Shown here in pieces: positions 1-8,878 of a stretch of 64,000 bases of DNA. Source of the stretch: [Ruminococcus] lactaris ATCC 29176 (GTDB lineage: Bacteria; Bacillota; Clostridia; Lachnospirales; Lachnospiraceae). The stretch's first letter is position 1; each line of letters opens with the position of its first letter. The notes beneath the pieces were generated by a model. It had not been told where the DNA came from, searched no databases, and worked only from the letters and a program-made list of their open reading frames with translations. The stretch spans positions 1,488,001 through 1,552,000 of the forward strand of contig NZ_CP102292.1 in the NCBI RefSeq assembly GCF_025152405.1, written 5' to 3'. A program made the position numbers and the translations under genes.

Positions 1-1
1 T

Positions 2-2062
2 ACCATTGATGATTATGGTTATATGGTTCCTGATGGAAGTAAAACCCGTGCAAATTCTTATGGAGATCTGTTAAATACAAGCCGTATTTTCAGTTCTTTT
101 GAACCAAATAAACTGAGATCCTCCAGCGGTTACGTTGCTGTACCTTCCGGTGATGATCAGATGCTTGGTGCTGCTTTTGCATTGTGGAATGATAATATCG
201 ATAAACGTGCTTCCGGACTTTCTGAATCTGATCTGTACTGGAGATTTTTCGATGCACTTCCATTTTACGCGGAAAAGACATGGGCTGCTACCGGACAGGA
301 AAAAGGCTCTGCAGATGCTCTCAATACCCTTGCCACATCTATGGGGACAGGTCCGAACACCAACCCATATTATCAGGAGTCTTCTGTAGATAATATTTAT
401 GAATCTTATGATTTCAACAGTGGTAAAGGACTGGATGATACATCTGAAAATGACAGAGATCTCACACTTGCCTCTGACAGTACTGCAAAAGTACAGAATA
501 AAGCTCTGGTTCTCTCCGGAGATAAGAGTTATGTAGAAACACCGATCGAACAGCTTGGTAATGGAAATGCACTTTCCTTTGATATCACACTTTCTTCTGA
601 ACCAGAATCCGGTGACATTCTGTTTGAATCTGACGCAGCATACGGAACTCATGATATCCGTATCATGAGCAACGGAAAACTCGGATTTACACGCGAATTG
701 TATGATTATTACTTCGATTATACATTACCGGTCGGAGAAAAAGTAAATATCAAGATTGTGACCCAGCAGCAGGTAACAAAGCTGTATGTCAATGGCCAGT
801 TCGTATCTAACGCGACCGGAGAATTTAACCATAATGGTACAACCAAGAAATCCGGTATTACAAATGCCACATTTGCTCTGCCGCTTCAGCGTATCGGTTC
901 TGAAACCAATGCGGTTCAGGCAACCATTGATAATGTAAATGTAACCGCAGCAGATATGTATAATAAGTCCAAGTGGACCGGAACAACAAACTCCGAGACA
1001 ACCTATAACAATGTAGAGGGACTTCTTCGCTATGCGTTCGACAACGATTACACCTCCAGATGGCATTCTAACTGGAAAGGTGCTACCGATAAACTGACAG
1101 GCAGCAATTCGTTCTATGCAGAGATCAACTTTGGTCAGAAATACACGATCAACCAGTTTTCATTTACTCCTAGAACAGATACAGCCAGTGGATATGTCAC
1201 AAAAGCAGACCTTTACATTAAAGCAAACGATTCTGATGAATGGACACTTGTCGCACAGGATCAGACCTTTGCAGCAGATGCAGCTCAGAAGACATTCACT
1301 TTTAATGCACAGGAAGTTCAGTATGTAAAATTCGTTGCTAAAGCTTCCAGTGACGGATGGGTAGCCGTTTCTGAATTCGACATTGCCAATACTGCTCAGA
1401 ATCCGGATCAGCCGGAAGCTGATAAGACGGCTCTTCAGGAACTCGTGAATCAGGCTGTAACTGATTTCACCGGTTATACATCAGAATCCGTAACTGCTTA
1501 CAAAGTCGCTCTCGACAATGCAAAAGAAGTTCTTACAAATGAAGATGCAACCCAGGCAGAAGTTGATGAAGCTATTGCCGCCCTTACAAATGCAGTTCTT
1601 GTAACTGACAAATCTAAGCTTCAGGAGAAGATTGATCAGGCTGTAACTGATTTTGACGGATACACTGCTGATTCTGTAGCCGCTTACAAAGCTGCCCTTG
1701 CAAGACTCAACGAAGTACTTGCCGACACAGATGCTACTCCGGCACAGGTAAGCGAAGCAATCGCCGCTTTTGATCTTGCCAGACTCGTAAAAGACACATC
1801 GGATGATGGCAAGAAAGATGATGACAAGAAAGACGACGATAAGAAAAACGATGATAAGAAAGACGACAATAAAAAAGATGACAGCAAAAAAGAGGATGGA
1901 ACGAACGATAATTCTTCATCCACAAATGGAAAAGCTGATAAGAAAGATACTGCATCAAAAGCTGCAAAGACCGGAGATGCATCCACTGCTCTTCCTTATA
2001 TGCTCCTGATGCTTGCATCTGGAAGTGCTGTCGTGATTCTGAAAAAGAAAAAAGAACAGTAA
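2..2062 (+). CDS. Sortase-anchored surface glycoside hydrolase, C-terminal part (probably GH20), 5' truncated by window edge
   Basis: The reading frame is open from base 2, so the real start and most of the catalytic domain lie upstream. The first ~110 residues (LGAAFALWND, then FFDALPFYAEKTW) resemble the end of a GH20 beta-N-acetylhexosaminidase or lacto-N-biosidase barrel. Next comes a LamG-like beta-sandwich (~residues 150-310), an F5/8-type C / CBM32-like module (~330-465), two FIVAR repeats (~475-590) and a Lys/Asp-rich spacer of repeated KDD units. The protein ends with KTGD, a hydrophobic helix and a KKKKEQ tail, a loose sortase signal without a canonical LPXTG. It is expected to be exported and fixed to peptidoglycan to cut host mucin or milk-type glycans. 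The GH family assignment is inference from the tail of the domain only. Confidence 0.7.
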   Translation, partial: TIDDYGYMVPDGSKTRANSYGDLLNTSRIFSSFEPNKLRSSSGYVAVPSGDDQMLGAAFALWNDNIDKRASGLSESDLYWRFFDALPFYAEKTWAATGQEKGSADALNTLATSMGTGPNTNPYYQESSVDNIYESYDFNSGKGLDDTSENDRDLTLASDSTAKVQNKALVLSGDKSYVETPIEQLGNGNALSFDITLSSEPESGDILFESDAAYGTHDIRIMSNGKLGFTRELYDYYFDYTLPVGEKVNIKIVTQQQVTKLYVNGQFVSNATGEFNHNGTTKKSGITNATFALPLQRIGSETNAVQATIDNVNVTAADMYNKSKWTGTTNSETTYNNVEGLLRYAFDNDYTSRWHSNWKGATDKLTGSNSFYAEINFGQKYTINQFSFTPRTDTASGYVTKADLYIKANDSDEWTLVAQDQTFAADAAQKTFTFNAQEVQYVKFVAKASSDGWVAVSEFDIANTAQNPDQPEADKTALQELVNQAVTDFTGYTSESVTAYKVALDNAKEVLTNEDATQAEVDEAIAALTNAVLVTDKSKLQEKIDQAVTDFDGYTADSVAAYKAALARLNEVLADTDATPAQVSEAIAAFDLARLVKDTSDDGKKDDDKKDDDKKNDDKKDDNKKDDSKKEDGTNDNSSSTNGKADKKDTASKAAKTGDASTALPYMLLMLASGSAVVILKKKKEQ

Positions 2063-2082
2063 GATCTTTTAGATCCCGTCAG

Positions 2083-2126
2083 AAAGGGCGTGTGAAACAA
2101 ACGAAAGTTTTTCACACGCCCTTTTT
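2083..2126. terminator. Bidirectional intrinsic terminator
   Basis: A perfect 15-bp stem (2083-2097 with 2110-2124, core AAAGGGCGTGTGAAA) with a 12-nt loop is followed by T residues on the plus strand and bounded by A residues on the other side. It lies between the convergent surface-protein gene and rnhA and can stop transcription both ways. Confidence 0.9.
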
Positions 2127-2134
2127 CTATCTTT

Positions 2135-2611
2135 TTATTCCAATCCTTCATCCACGATCAGTTCATTCCCGTCTGCCGCAGTTGTTGCAAGCTGGTCACA
2201 CCTTTCATTCTGAGGATGTCCGTCATGTCCTTTTACCCAATGGAAAGTAACCTGATGTCGGCTTTTCACTTCCAGAAGCCTTTTCCAGAGATCCACATTT
2301 TTCACCGGTTCATTCTTTCCACGTTTCCAGCTTTTTTTGATCCATCCGTCAACCCAGTGCTGGTTAAATGCATTCACCACATATTGTGAATCTGAATAAA
2401 CCTCAACCGTACATGGCAGGTTCAATGCTTCCAGTCCTGCGATTACAGCCATCAGTTCCATCCGGTTATTCGTTGTCTTCGTATAGCCCTGCGACAGTTC
2501 TTTTGTATGCAACTGTCCTTTTCCGTCCACATACTCCAGTACAGCTCCATAACCTCCCGGTCCGTCCGGATTTCCCCTTGCTGCACCATCTGTATAAACT
2601 TTTACAAGCAT
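2135..2611 (-). CDS. rnhA: Ribonuclease HI
   Basis: This 158-aa protein cleaves the RNA strand of RNA:DNA hybrids. The carboxylate active site is complete: D8 in YTDGAARGNP, E52 in NNRMEL, D74 in YSDSQYV and D139 in ERCDQLA. H129 matches the catalytic histidine of the E. coli enzyme. Length is normal for the single-domain family, with no N-terminal hybrid-binding domain. It is the last gene of a leftward run from spoIVA, 23 bp after the MBL-fold gene, and ends at the shared bidirectional terminator. Confidence 0.96.
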   Translation of the reverse strand: MLVKVYTDGAARGNPDGPGGYGAVLEYVDGKGQLHTKELSQGYTKTTNNRMELMAVIAGLEALNLPCTVEVYSDSQYVVNAFNQHWVDGWIKKSWKRGKNEPVKNVDLWKRLLEVKSRHQVTFHWVKGHDGHPQNERCDQLATTAADGNELIVDEGLE

Positions 2612-2634
2612 TTATCCGCTCCTCCTTCTTTTAT

Positions 2635-3375
2635 CTATTGCTGTAAAATGCTGCTGTACCTCACTCGGATCCTGTCATTTTCATCCATCTCATCCAACAG
2701 AAATACCTGCCCTGGCTTTTCAATCCTGACAATACGGTCTTCATAATCTTTCGCACATTTTTCCAGTGCCAGCCGGTTAAAAATACTGTAGTTTCCCCAA
2801 AAATGCATTGGGAATACTACTTTTGTTTCTGTCCTCTTCATAAAACAGTCAAGTCCCCAGCAATACTGTTCTCCCAGTCTTGGGTCTACCGGGACAAAAG
2901 CTATATCGATCTTCTCATCCATCAGACGGTTGATTTCTGCCTGATAAGCTCGACGCATCTCTGTATTTTTTTCATCCGGTTCCCCTTCCCAGTGCCACCA
3001 GTTCAGATCCCCAGCATGGTAGATCGTCTTGCCTGCATAATGAACAACAAAGGCTACTCCCTCATCCGTGGATCGAAGTGTTCTGATCTCTGCTCCCATC
3101 ACTTCCTTCTTCTCATTTGGCTGCATCTGAACGATATCTTTTTCTGCTTTTATCTCGATATCAGATGACAGAACATACCGGATCTCCCTGAAATGCTTTC
3201 TCAGATTAAAAATATCCTTTCTATAATGATCATGGTGTGCATGGCTCACAAACACAAACATCTTTTTCTCCAGATCAATCTGCGGTAATCTGCCTTTATA
3301 ATAATCAAATAAAAAATAAGCATCTTCTAATTCTACCAGAAAACCGCTGTGGTCTAAATACGTCACTTTTATCAT
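2635..3375 (-). CDS. MBL-fold metal-dependent hydrolase
   Basis: This 246-aa protein has the metallo-beta-lactamase fold signature HAHHDH (H45, H47, D49, H50) after the strand-turn TYLDHSGFLVE, a layout shared with UlaG-like lactonases and related Zn-dependent hydrolases. A further metal-ligand histidine is plausible in IYHAGDLNWW and in FPMHFWGN. The substrate cannot be read from sequence. It sits 16 bp downstream of the purine nucleoside phosphorylase gene and 23 bp upstream of rnhA, so it is probably cotranscribed with both. No signal peptide is visible, so it should be cytoplasmic. Confidence 0.85.
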   Translation of the reverse strand: MIKVTYLDHSGFLVELEDAYFLFDYYKGRLPQIDLEKKMFVFVSHAHHDHYRKDIFNLRKHFREIRYVLSSDIEIKAEKDIVQMQPNEKKEVMGAEIRTLRSTDEGVAFVVHYAGKTIYHAGDLNWWHWEGEPDEKNTEMRRAYQAEINRLMDEKIDIAFVPVDPRLGEQYCWGLDCFMKRTETKVVFPMHFWGNYSIFNRLALEKCAKDYEDRIVRIEKPGQVFLLDEMDENDRIRVRYSSILQQ

Positions 3376-3391
3376 ACTGTTCCTGACTTCC

Positions 3392-4213
3392 TTACATTTT
3401 TTCTATAATTTTCGTAACCAGCCGCTCAAATTCTGCACTTCTCTGATCTGCAACAGCCTGTACCTCCTGATGGCTCAGTTCTTTTCCTGAAATCCCGCTT
3501 GCCATATTTGACACACAGGAAATCCCACATACACGGATTCCCGCATGTCTTGCCGCAACCGCCTCGCAGGCTGTACTCATTCCTACGGCGTCTGCCCCCA
3601 GAAGTCCATACATTTTAACCTCTGCCGGGCTTTCAAAATTCGGTCCTGTAGTCTGCAGATAGACTCCTTCCCGGAGGGGTACTCTTTCTTCCTCTGCAGT
3701 TTCTCTGATCAGATGTTGAAGTTCCTCATCATAAATATGAGTCATATCAGGGAATCTGGTTCCCAGTTTCTCTATATTCTGTCCGATCAGCGGAGAGGGA
3801 ACAAAGCTTGCAATCTGATCCCGGATCATCATAAAATCGCCTGCCGCAAACTCTGGATTGATTCCACCGGATGCATTCGTCAGAAACAGAATTTCTATCC
3901 CAATCTTTTTCATCAGTCTGACCGGAAGAACTACCTCTTCCATCGAATATCCTTCATAATAATGCACTCTGCCTTTCATGACAACGACCGGTACTTTCCC
4001 GATCCATCCCAGTAAGAATCTTCCGTCATGCCCCTGTACAGTGGAAACCGGGAAATCAGGGATCTCCCGGTATGGAATTTCTTTTTCCACATGCATATTC
4101 TTTGCATATCCTCCCAGCCCCGATCCGAGAATCAGACCGACTCTGGGGTGAAAATCTGCAATACTTCTATAATATTCATAGCATCTTTCAAGCTTTTCAT
4201 ACTGTATACTCAT
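3392..4213 (-). CDS. punA: Purine nucleoside phosphorylase (trimeric type)
   Basis: This enzyme splits purine (deoxy)nucleosides with phosphate into base and (deoxy)ribose-1-phosphate for salvage. The phosphate loop GSGLGG (residues 30-35) and the LTNASGGINP segment are typical of the trimeric PNP family, and 273 aa is the usual length. The ATG at 4213 is chosen because AAGGAGG lies just ahead of it. A longer frame from a TTG at 4237 adds eight residues and has no ribosome site. The gene follows spoIVA on the same strand after ~80 bp. Confidence 0.93.
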   Translation of the reverse strand: MSIQYEKLERCYEYYRSIADFHPRVGLILGSGLGGYAKNMHVEKEIPYREIPDFPVSTVQGHDGRFLLGWIGKVPVVVMKGRVHYYEGYSMEEVVLPVRLMKKIGIEILFLTNASGGINPEFAAGDFMMIRDQIASFVPSPLIGQNIEKLGTRFPDMTHIYDEELQHLIRETAEEERVPLREGVYLQTTGPNFESPAEVKMYGLLGADAVGMSTACEAVAARHAGIRVCGISCVSNMASGISGKELSHQEVQAVADQRSAEFERLVTKIIEKM

Positions 4214-4293
4214 CGTTTCCTCCTTAAAATCCCACAAGAAACTTCTGTTCTTTATTATAACGGACTCAGACTGTTCTGTCCACTCCGGTCAGA

Positions 4294-5766
4294 TCAGATA
4301 ATAATACAGATCAGCCCGCCATTTGTATCATTTACAATCTTCTGCATGGAATCCTGCAGCTTGGATCTGCTTTCATCCCCGATCAGAGTAATCTTATTTT
4401 TCATTCCGTCCATCACCAGTTCTTCGATCGACTTTCCGAAAATATTTGTTCCCCAGACTCCCTGTGGTGTCTCACTCTCTTTTTTAATATACTCCACAAG
4501 ATCTTCCGCCTGCTGTTCATTTCCGACAATCGGAGCGATCTCAGTTTCTATATTCGCACGTATCATGTGAATTGACGGAGCTTCCGAACGTATCTTCACG
4601 CCAAATTTACTTCCCTGCTTGATCATGACCGGTTCATCCAGCGTAATCTCCTCTTTTCTCGGACATACAACCCCGTATCCTTTCATTTTTACTTCGGTAA
4701 ATGCATCCCGGATCTGCGAAAATTCCTCTTTCATCGCTGCAAGTTCTTTCATCGTTGAGATCAGTTCATATTCTCCGTTGATCGTTGTTCCCGTCAGTTC
4801 ACTGAGTATTTCGTAATAATACTTCTGATCAAAACCAATTCTGACACAGACTTTTCCGCTGTCCATTTCCACTTTTTCGACCTGCATCCGGTCAATATAC
4901 TCTCCCTGAGGCTGGATTTTCAAGTTCACCGCACTCCGTATATCACCTAATGCATCCAGGACAGTTTTTACATTTTCAAGAAGATTTTGCTTGATCCGAT
5001 GATCTCTCGACAGCATTTCCACCCACTTTGGAAGATAAAATTCCACTTCTGTAACCGGAAATTCATATAATATCTGCTGCATCATCTCATGTAGATCCTC
5101 TGCTTTCATCTGTTCACAATTCATTGCGATCACCGGAGCCTGATACTTCTCCTGCAGCTCTTCCTTCAGAGATTTTGCCTCTTCTGCATAAGGTTTCTGG
5201 CAGTTCAATATAATCAGAAACGGTTTTCCGATCTCCTGCAATTCCCGAACGGTCTTTTCCTCTGCCGGGATATAATTTTCTCTTGCCAGCTCTGTCACAC
5301 TTCCATCCGTAGTCACTACCAGTCCGATCGTTGCATGGTCATGAATCACCTTTTGCGTTCCGATTGCCGCAGCCTTTGTAAATGGAATCTCATACTCAAA
5401 CCACGGTGTCTTCACCTGCCGTTCTGTGCCATTTTCAATGTGGCCGGATGCTCCCTCTACCATATACCCTACACAATCCACCAGCCGGATCTTCACTTCC
5501 ACATCTTCTCCCAGCTTTACACTGACCGCCTCTTTCGGAACAAATTTCGGTTCTGTAGTCATGATCGTAGTACCTGATGCGGATTGTGGCAGTTCATCTT
5601 TCGTTCGTTCTTTTTTATGTACATCCGTCAGATTCGGCAGGATCAGAAGATCCGCAAATCTTTTAATAAATGTTGATTTGCCTGTCCGTACCGGTCCGAC
5701 TACGCCAAGATAGATCTCGCCGTCTGTCCGTGCTTTTATATCTCTGTATACCTGAAATGAATCCAT
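4294..5766 (-). CDS. spoIVA: Stage IV sporulation protein A, spore coat scaffold ATPase
   Basis: SpoIVA polymerises on the forespore surface using ATP and forms the basement layer of the coat. The 490-aa length matches the family (492 in B. subtilis). A Walker A loop GPVRTGKS lies at residues 24-31, a VDCVGYMVEG segment follows, and the C-terminus ends in the hydrophobic ICIII expected of the anchoring tail. The ATG at 5766 is used because an AAGGGGG ribosome site precedes it. The 27-residue upstream extension of the frame runs into gpsA and is not real. A sigma-E-type promoter sits just upstream. Confidence 0.97.
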   Translation of the reverse strand: MDSFQVYRDIKARTDGEIYLGVVGPVRTGKSTFIKRFADLLILPNLTDVHKKERTKDELPQSASGTTIMTTEPKFVPKEAVSVKLGEDVEVKIRLVDCVGYMVEGASGHIENGTERQVKTPWFEYEIPFTKAAAIGTQKVIHDHATIGLVVTTDGSVTELARENYIPAEEKTVRELQEIGKPFLIILNCQKPYAEEAKSLKEELQEKYQAPVIAMNCEQMKAEDLHEMMQQILYEFPVTEVEFYLPKWVEMLSRDHRIKQNLLENVKTVLDALGDIRSAVNLKIQPQGEYIDRMQVEKVEMDSGKVCVRIGFDQKYYYEILSELTGTTINGEYELISTMKELAAMKEEFSQIRDAFTEVKMKGYGVVCPRKEEITLDEPVMIKQGSKFGVKIRSEAPSIHMIRANIETEIAPIVGNEQQAEDLVEYIKKESETPQGVWGTNIFGKSIEELVMDGMKNKITLIGDESRSKLQDSMQKIVNDTNGGLICIII

Positions 5767-5794
5767 AAAAATACCCCCTTGCTGTGCTGATACA

Positions 5795-5823
5795 AGTGTA
5801 TGCCACACTGCAGGGAGGTATGC
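5795..5823 (-). promoter_or_regulatory. Predicted sigma-E promoter of spoIVA
   Basis: On the minus strand a -35-like GCATACC (5817-5823) is followed after 14 bp by CATACACT (5795-5802), which fits the sigma-E -10 consensus CATACAHT. It lies ~30 bp ahead of the spoIVA start, and spoIVA is a known mother-cell sigma-E gene in Bacillus. This would let spoIVA be switched on independently of the der-plsY-gpsA housekeeping genes upstream. Confidence 0.75.
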
Positions 5824-5831
5824 ATTTTTCT

Positions 5832-6848
5832 TTATTCTTTTTCCCATAAAAGAGAGCTGTTCTCAATCTTTGATTCTCTCAGCATAAGATCATCCACTGC
5901 CTTCTTCGGATCTTTGCCTTCAAAAAGGATTCGGTTGATCTCTTCTACGATCGGCATCGGAACATCATATTTCTTTGCCAGACTTGCAGCAGCCTTAGCT
6001 GAATAAACACCTTCCACAACCATGTTCACCTCATCCATTGCCTCCTGCATGGACTTTCCCTGTCCCATCAGATAACCTGCCTTCCGGTTTCTGCTGTGGA
6101 CACTGGCACATGTAACGATCAGGTCTCCGATTCCGGTCAGTCCTGTAAAAGTTTCAAGCTTTCCACCCATTTTCATTCCCAGTCTTGCTATCTCGGCAAT
6201 GCCCCGGGTAATCAATGCTGCCTTTGTATTGTCCCCATAGCCTAATCCGTCTGCGATTCCGGCTGCAAGTGCAATGACATTCTTCAATGCTCCTCCCAAC
6301 TCGATTCCAAGGATATCAGGACTTGTATAAACACGAAAGACACGGCTGTTGAACATCGACTGCAGATACTCCGCTGTCTTTTTCGTTTTCGCTCCGATCA
6401 CACACGTTGTCGGCAGTTTCCGTCCGACCTCTTCCGCATGGCTTGGTCCTGAAAGAACGGCAACATCTGCCTGTGGGATTTCCTGATGGATCTGCTCTGA
6501 AAGTGTCATCAATGTAGCTTCTTCAATTCCTTTTGCAACATCTACAATCATCTGCCCCTCTGCCACAAAAGGACTCATTTTCCTTGCTGTTGATCTTGTG
6601 AATATTGAAGGAACTGCAAGAACAAGGAAATCTTTTCCATTGATCGCATGATTCAATTCATTCGTGATCACAACCTCTTTTGCCAGCTTCACTCCCGGAA
6701 GCTTTGCTTCATGCTCTCTTTTGGTATTGAGCATTTCAACTTCTTTCTGATCGATCGACCAGATCGTTACTTCGTGTCCGTTATCATGAAGAAGAACGGA
6801 CAGTGCCGTACCCCAGCTTCCGGCACCAAGTACTCCTACATTTGCCAT
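5832..6848 (-). CDS. gpsA: NAD(P)H-dependent glycerol-3-phosphate dehydrogenase
   Basis: GpsA reduces dihydroxyacetone phosphate to sn-glycerol-3-phosphate, the backbone of phospholipids. The Rossmann dinucleotide loop GAGSWG is at residues 8-13, and the substrate-binding Lys lies in the GALKNVIALAAGI segment. Length (338 aa) is normal. It starts 2 bp downstream of plsY, the next enzyme of the pathway, so the two are translationally close and supply and use the same metabolite. Confidence 0.97.
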   Translation of the reverse strand: MANVGVLGAGSWGTALSVLLHDNGHEVTIWSIDQKEVEMLNTKREHEAKLPGVKLAKEVVITNELNHAINGKDFLVLAVPSIFTRSTARKMSPFVAEGQMIVDVAKGIEEATLMTLSEQIHQEIPQADVAVLSGPSHAEEVGRKLPTTCVIGAKTKKTAEYLQSMFNSRVFRVYTSPDILGIELGGALKNVIALAAGIADGLGYGDNTKAALITRGIAEIARLGMKMGGKLETFTGLTGIGDLIVTCASVHSRNRKAGYLMGQGKSMQEAMDEVNMVVEGVYSAKAAASLAKKYDVPMPIVEEINRILFEGKDPKKAVDDLMLRESKIENSSLLWEKE

Positions 6849-6850
6849 AA

Positions 6851-7519
6851 TCAGCCCTCCTTACTTTTACTTTTCCCTGACCCGAACTTATTCTCCGTTC
6901 CGTTCAGAAGTCTTTTGATATTCGCACGGTGACGCCACCATGCAAGTGCCGTCAGAAGGAATACCAGTATGTATAGCTCGTACAGGTATGCCTGTTCCAT
7001 TCCAAACCATCCTAACTGCCCAAATACAACCATTTCTATAAAGAATGCGGCATACGCCAGCAGTGATCCAAGTGAAATATATCTTGTCACTACTACAGGA
7101 ACAGCAAAAAATACCAGTGTAATAAAGAACATCAGCACACTGTACGGCAGATGCCAGAAACAGTTGCTTACCGCCAGTGCTGCCATGACTGCAATTCCCT
7201 TTCCACCTTTAAACTTCATGTAAAACGGGAAATTATGTCCCAGCGTAACTCCTGCTCCGGCATACATCATCAGAAGTGCCAGACAATTACTTCCATGATA
7301 CAGCCCTCTTACGATCAGTACTGCTGCAAAACACTTCAGCACATCCCCTGTAAAAGTCATAAGTCCCGCTTTCCATCCCATCACGCGGAGTGCATTCGTT
7401 GATCCTGCATTTCCACTGCCGGACTTTCTGATATCTATATGATGTAATTTTCCAACCAGATACCCACTCTGCAAAAGTCCACAGACATATCCGATTGCCA
7501 GACAAATGATCCGTTCCAT
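6851..7519 (-). CDS. plsY: Acyl-phosphate:glycerol-3-phosphate acyltransferase
   Basis: PlsY is an integral membrane enzyme that makes lysophosphatidic acid from glycerol-3-phosphate and acyl-phosphate. The conserved signatures are present: SGNAGSTNALRVMG near residue 34-47, LGHNFPFYMKFKGGKG near 94-109, and several hydrophobic helices. It is 222 aa, slightly longer than the ~200-aa average, with a basic C-terminal tail. It lies between der and gpsA with 4 bp and 2 bp spacing, a gene order common in Firmicutes. Confidence 0.96.
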   Translation of the reverse strand: MERIICLAIGYVCGLLQSGYLVGKLHHIDIRKSGSGNAGSTNALRVMGWKAGLMTFTGDVLKCFAAVLIVRGLYHGSNCLALLMMYAGAGVTLGHNFPFYMKFKGGKGIAVMAALAVSNCFWHLPYSVLMFFITLVFFAVPVVVTRYISLGSLLAYAAFFIEMVVFGQLGWFGMEQAYLYELYILVFLLTALAWWRHRANIKRLLNGTENKFGSGKSKSKEG

Positions 7520-7523
7520 AACT

Positions 7524-8852
7524 CTACTGATCCTTTTCCTTTCTTTCTCTGATAAAGAACTTCAAAGAAGTTCCCCGGAATCCAAATGCCTCTCTGATCT
7601 TATTTTCCAGATATCTCGTATATGAGAAGTGCATCAGTTCCTTATCATTTACAAAAATAACGAAGGTCGGTGGTTTCACCGCTACCTGCGTAATATAGTA
7701 AAGCTTCAGTCTCTTTCCTTTATCCGATGGTGGCTGCTGCATCGCAACTGCCTCCGTCATGATCTCATTCAGGACTCCGGTTGCAATACGGAGTGTCTGG
7801 TTTTCTATCACCATATCAATCATATCATACAGCTTTGGAAGTCTCTGACCGGTCATTGCAGATACATACATAATCTCCGCATATGGCATATAGGAAAGTA
7901 CCTGACGGATCTTCGCCTCATACTCTCTCATGGTCTTATCATTCTTCTCGATCGCATCCCACTTATTCACGACAATGATAACTCCCTTGCCCCTTTCATG
8001 GGCAATTCCGGCTATCTTTGCATCCTGCTCTGTTACGCCCTCTGTAGCATCAATGACCATCAGCACGACGTCCGCACGCTCTACAGCACTGACGGTACGG
8101 ATGATACTGTATCGTTCCAGTTCCTCTTTGATCTTATTTTTTCTTCTCAGACCTGCCGTATCAATAAATACATATTCTTTTCCATTATGAACAATCTCTG
8201 TATCAATCGCATCTCTTGTCGTTCCTGCAATATCTGATACAATCACCCTGTTCTCTCCCAGCAGACGGTTTATAATAGAAGATTTTCCTACATTCGGCTT
8301 TCCTACGATTGCCACTCTCGGACGGTCATCATCCTCTTCTGTTCCGTCACTTTCCGGAAAATGGGCGATCACTGCATCCAGCATATCTCCCAGTCCCAGT
8401 CTTGAAGCAGCAGAGATCGGAATCGGATCTCCGATTCCCAGATTATAAAATTCATATACATCTGCCATATACTTGTCAAAATTGTCAACCTTATTTACAA
8501 CAAGAACAACCGGTTTTCCCGATCTTCTCAGCATATCTGCAACCTTGGAATCCGAGTCCACAAGGCCCTGCTTTACATCTGTAATAAATATAATGACATC
8601 TGCCGTATCAATTGCAATCTGTGCCTGCTCCCGCATCTGTGAGAGAATGATATCTCTGCTGTCCGGCTCAATTCCTCCTGTATCGATCAGGGTAAATTCT
8701 CTGTCAAGCCAGTCCACATCTGCATAAATTCTGTCTCTTGTCACACCAGGCGTATCCTTTACAATGGAGATCATCTCCCCTGCCAACACATTAAAAAGTG
8801 TGGATTTTCCTACATTCGGACGCCCTACAATGGCAACTACCGGTTTACTCAT
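7524..8852 (-). CDS. der: Ribosome-assembly GTPase Der (EngA)
   Basis: Der has two tandem GTPase domains and a KH-like C-terminal domain and helps mature the 50S subunit. The first P-loop GRPNVGKS spans residues 10-17. The second, GKPNVGKS, lies near residue 183. DTPG/DTAG switch motifs and NKVD/NKWD specificity motifs accompany both. Its 442 aa is standard. It is cotranscribed with plsY (4 bp) and follows the radical SAM gene by 26 bp. Confidence 0.97.
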   Translation of the reverse strand: MSKPVVAIVGRPNVGKSTLFNVLAGEMISIVKDTPGVTRDRIYADVDWLDREFTLIDTGGIEPDSRDIILSQMREQAQIAIDTADVIIFITDVKQGLVDSDSKVADMLRRSGKPVVLVVNKVDNFDKYMADVYEFYNLGIGDPIPISAASRLGLGDMLDAVIAHFPESDGTEEDDDRPRVAIVGKPNVGKSSIINRLLGENRVIVSDIAGTTRDAIDTEIVHNGKEYVFIDTAGLRRKNKIKEELERYSIIRTVSAVERADVVLMVIDATEGVTEQDAKIAGIAHERGKGVIIVVNKWDAIEKNDKTMREYEAKIRQVLSYMPYAEIMYVSAMTGQRLPKLYDMIDMVIENQTLRIATGVLNEIMTEAVAMQQPPSDKGKRLKLYYITQVAVKPPTFVIFVNDKELMHFSYTRYLENKIREAFGFRGTSLKFFIRERKEKDQ

Positions 8853-8878
8853 CTTATCTTACCTTTCTCTTTCCTGAT

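Noticed and set aside
1684-1986. Ser/Phe-rich minus-strand frames opposite the Lys/Asp repeat of the surface protein
   Set aside because: They are the mirror of a low-complexity coding repeat and have no start signals.
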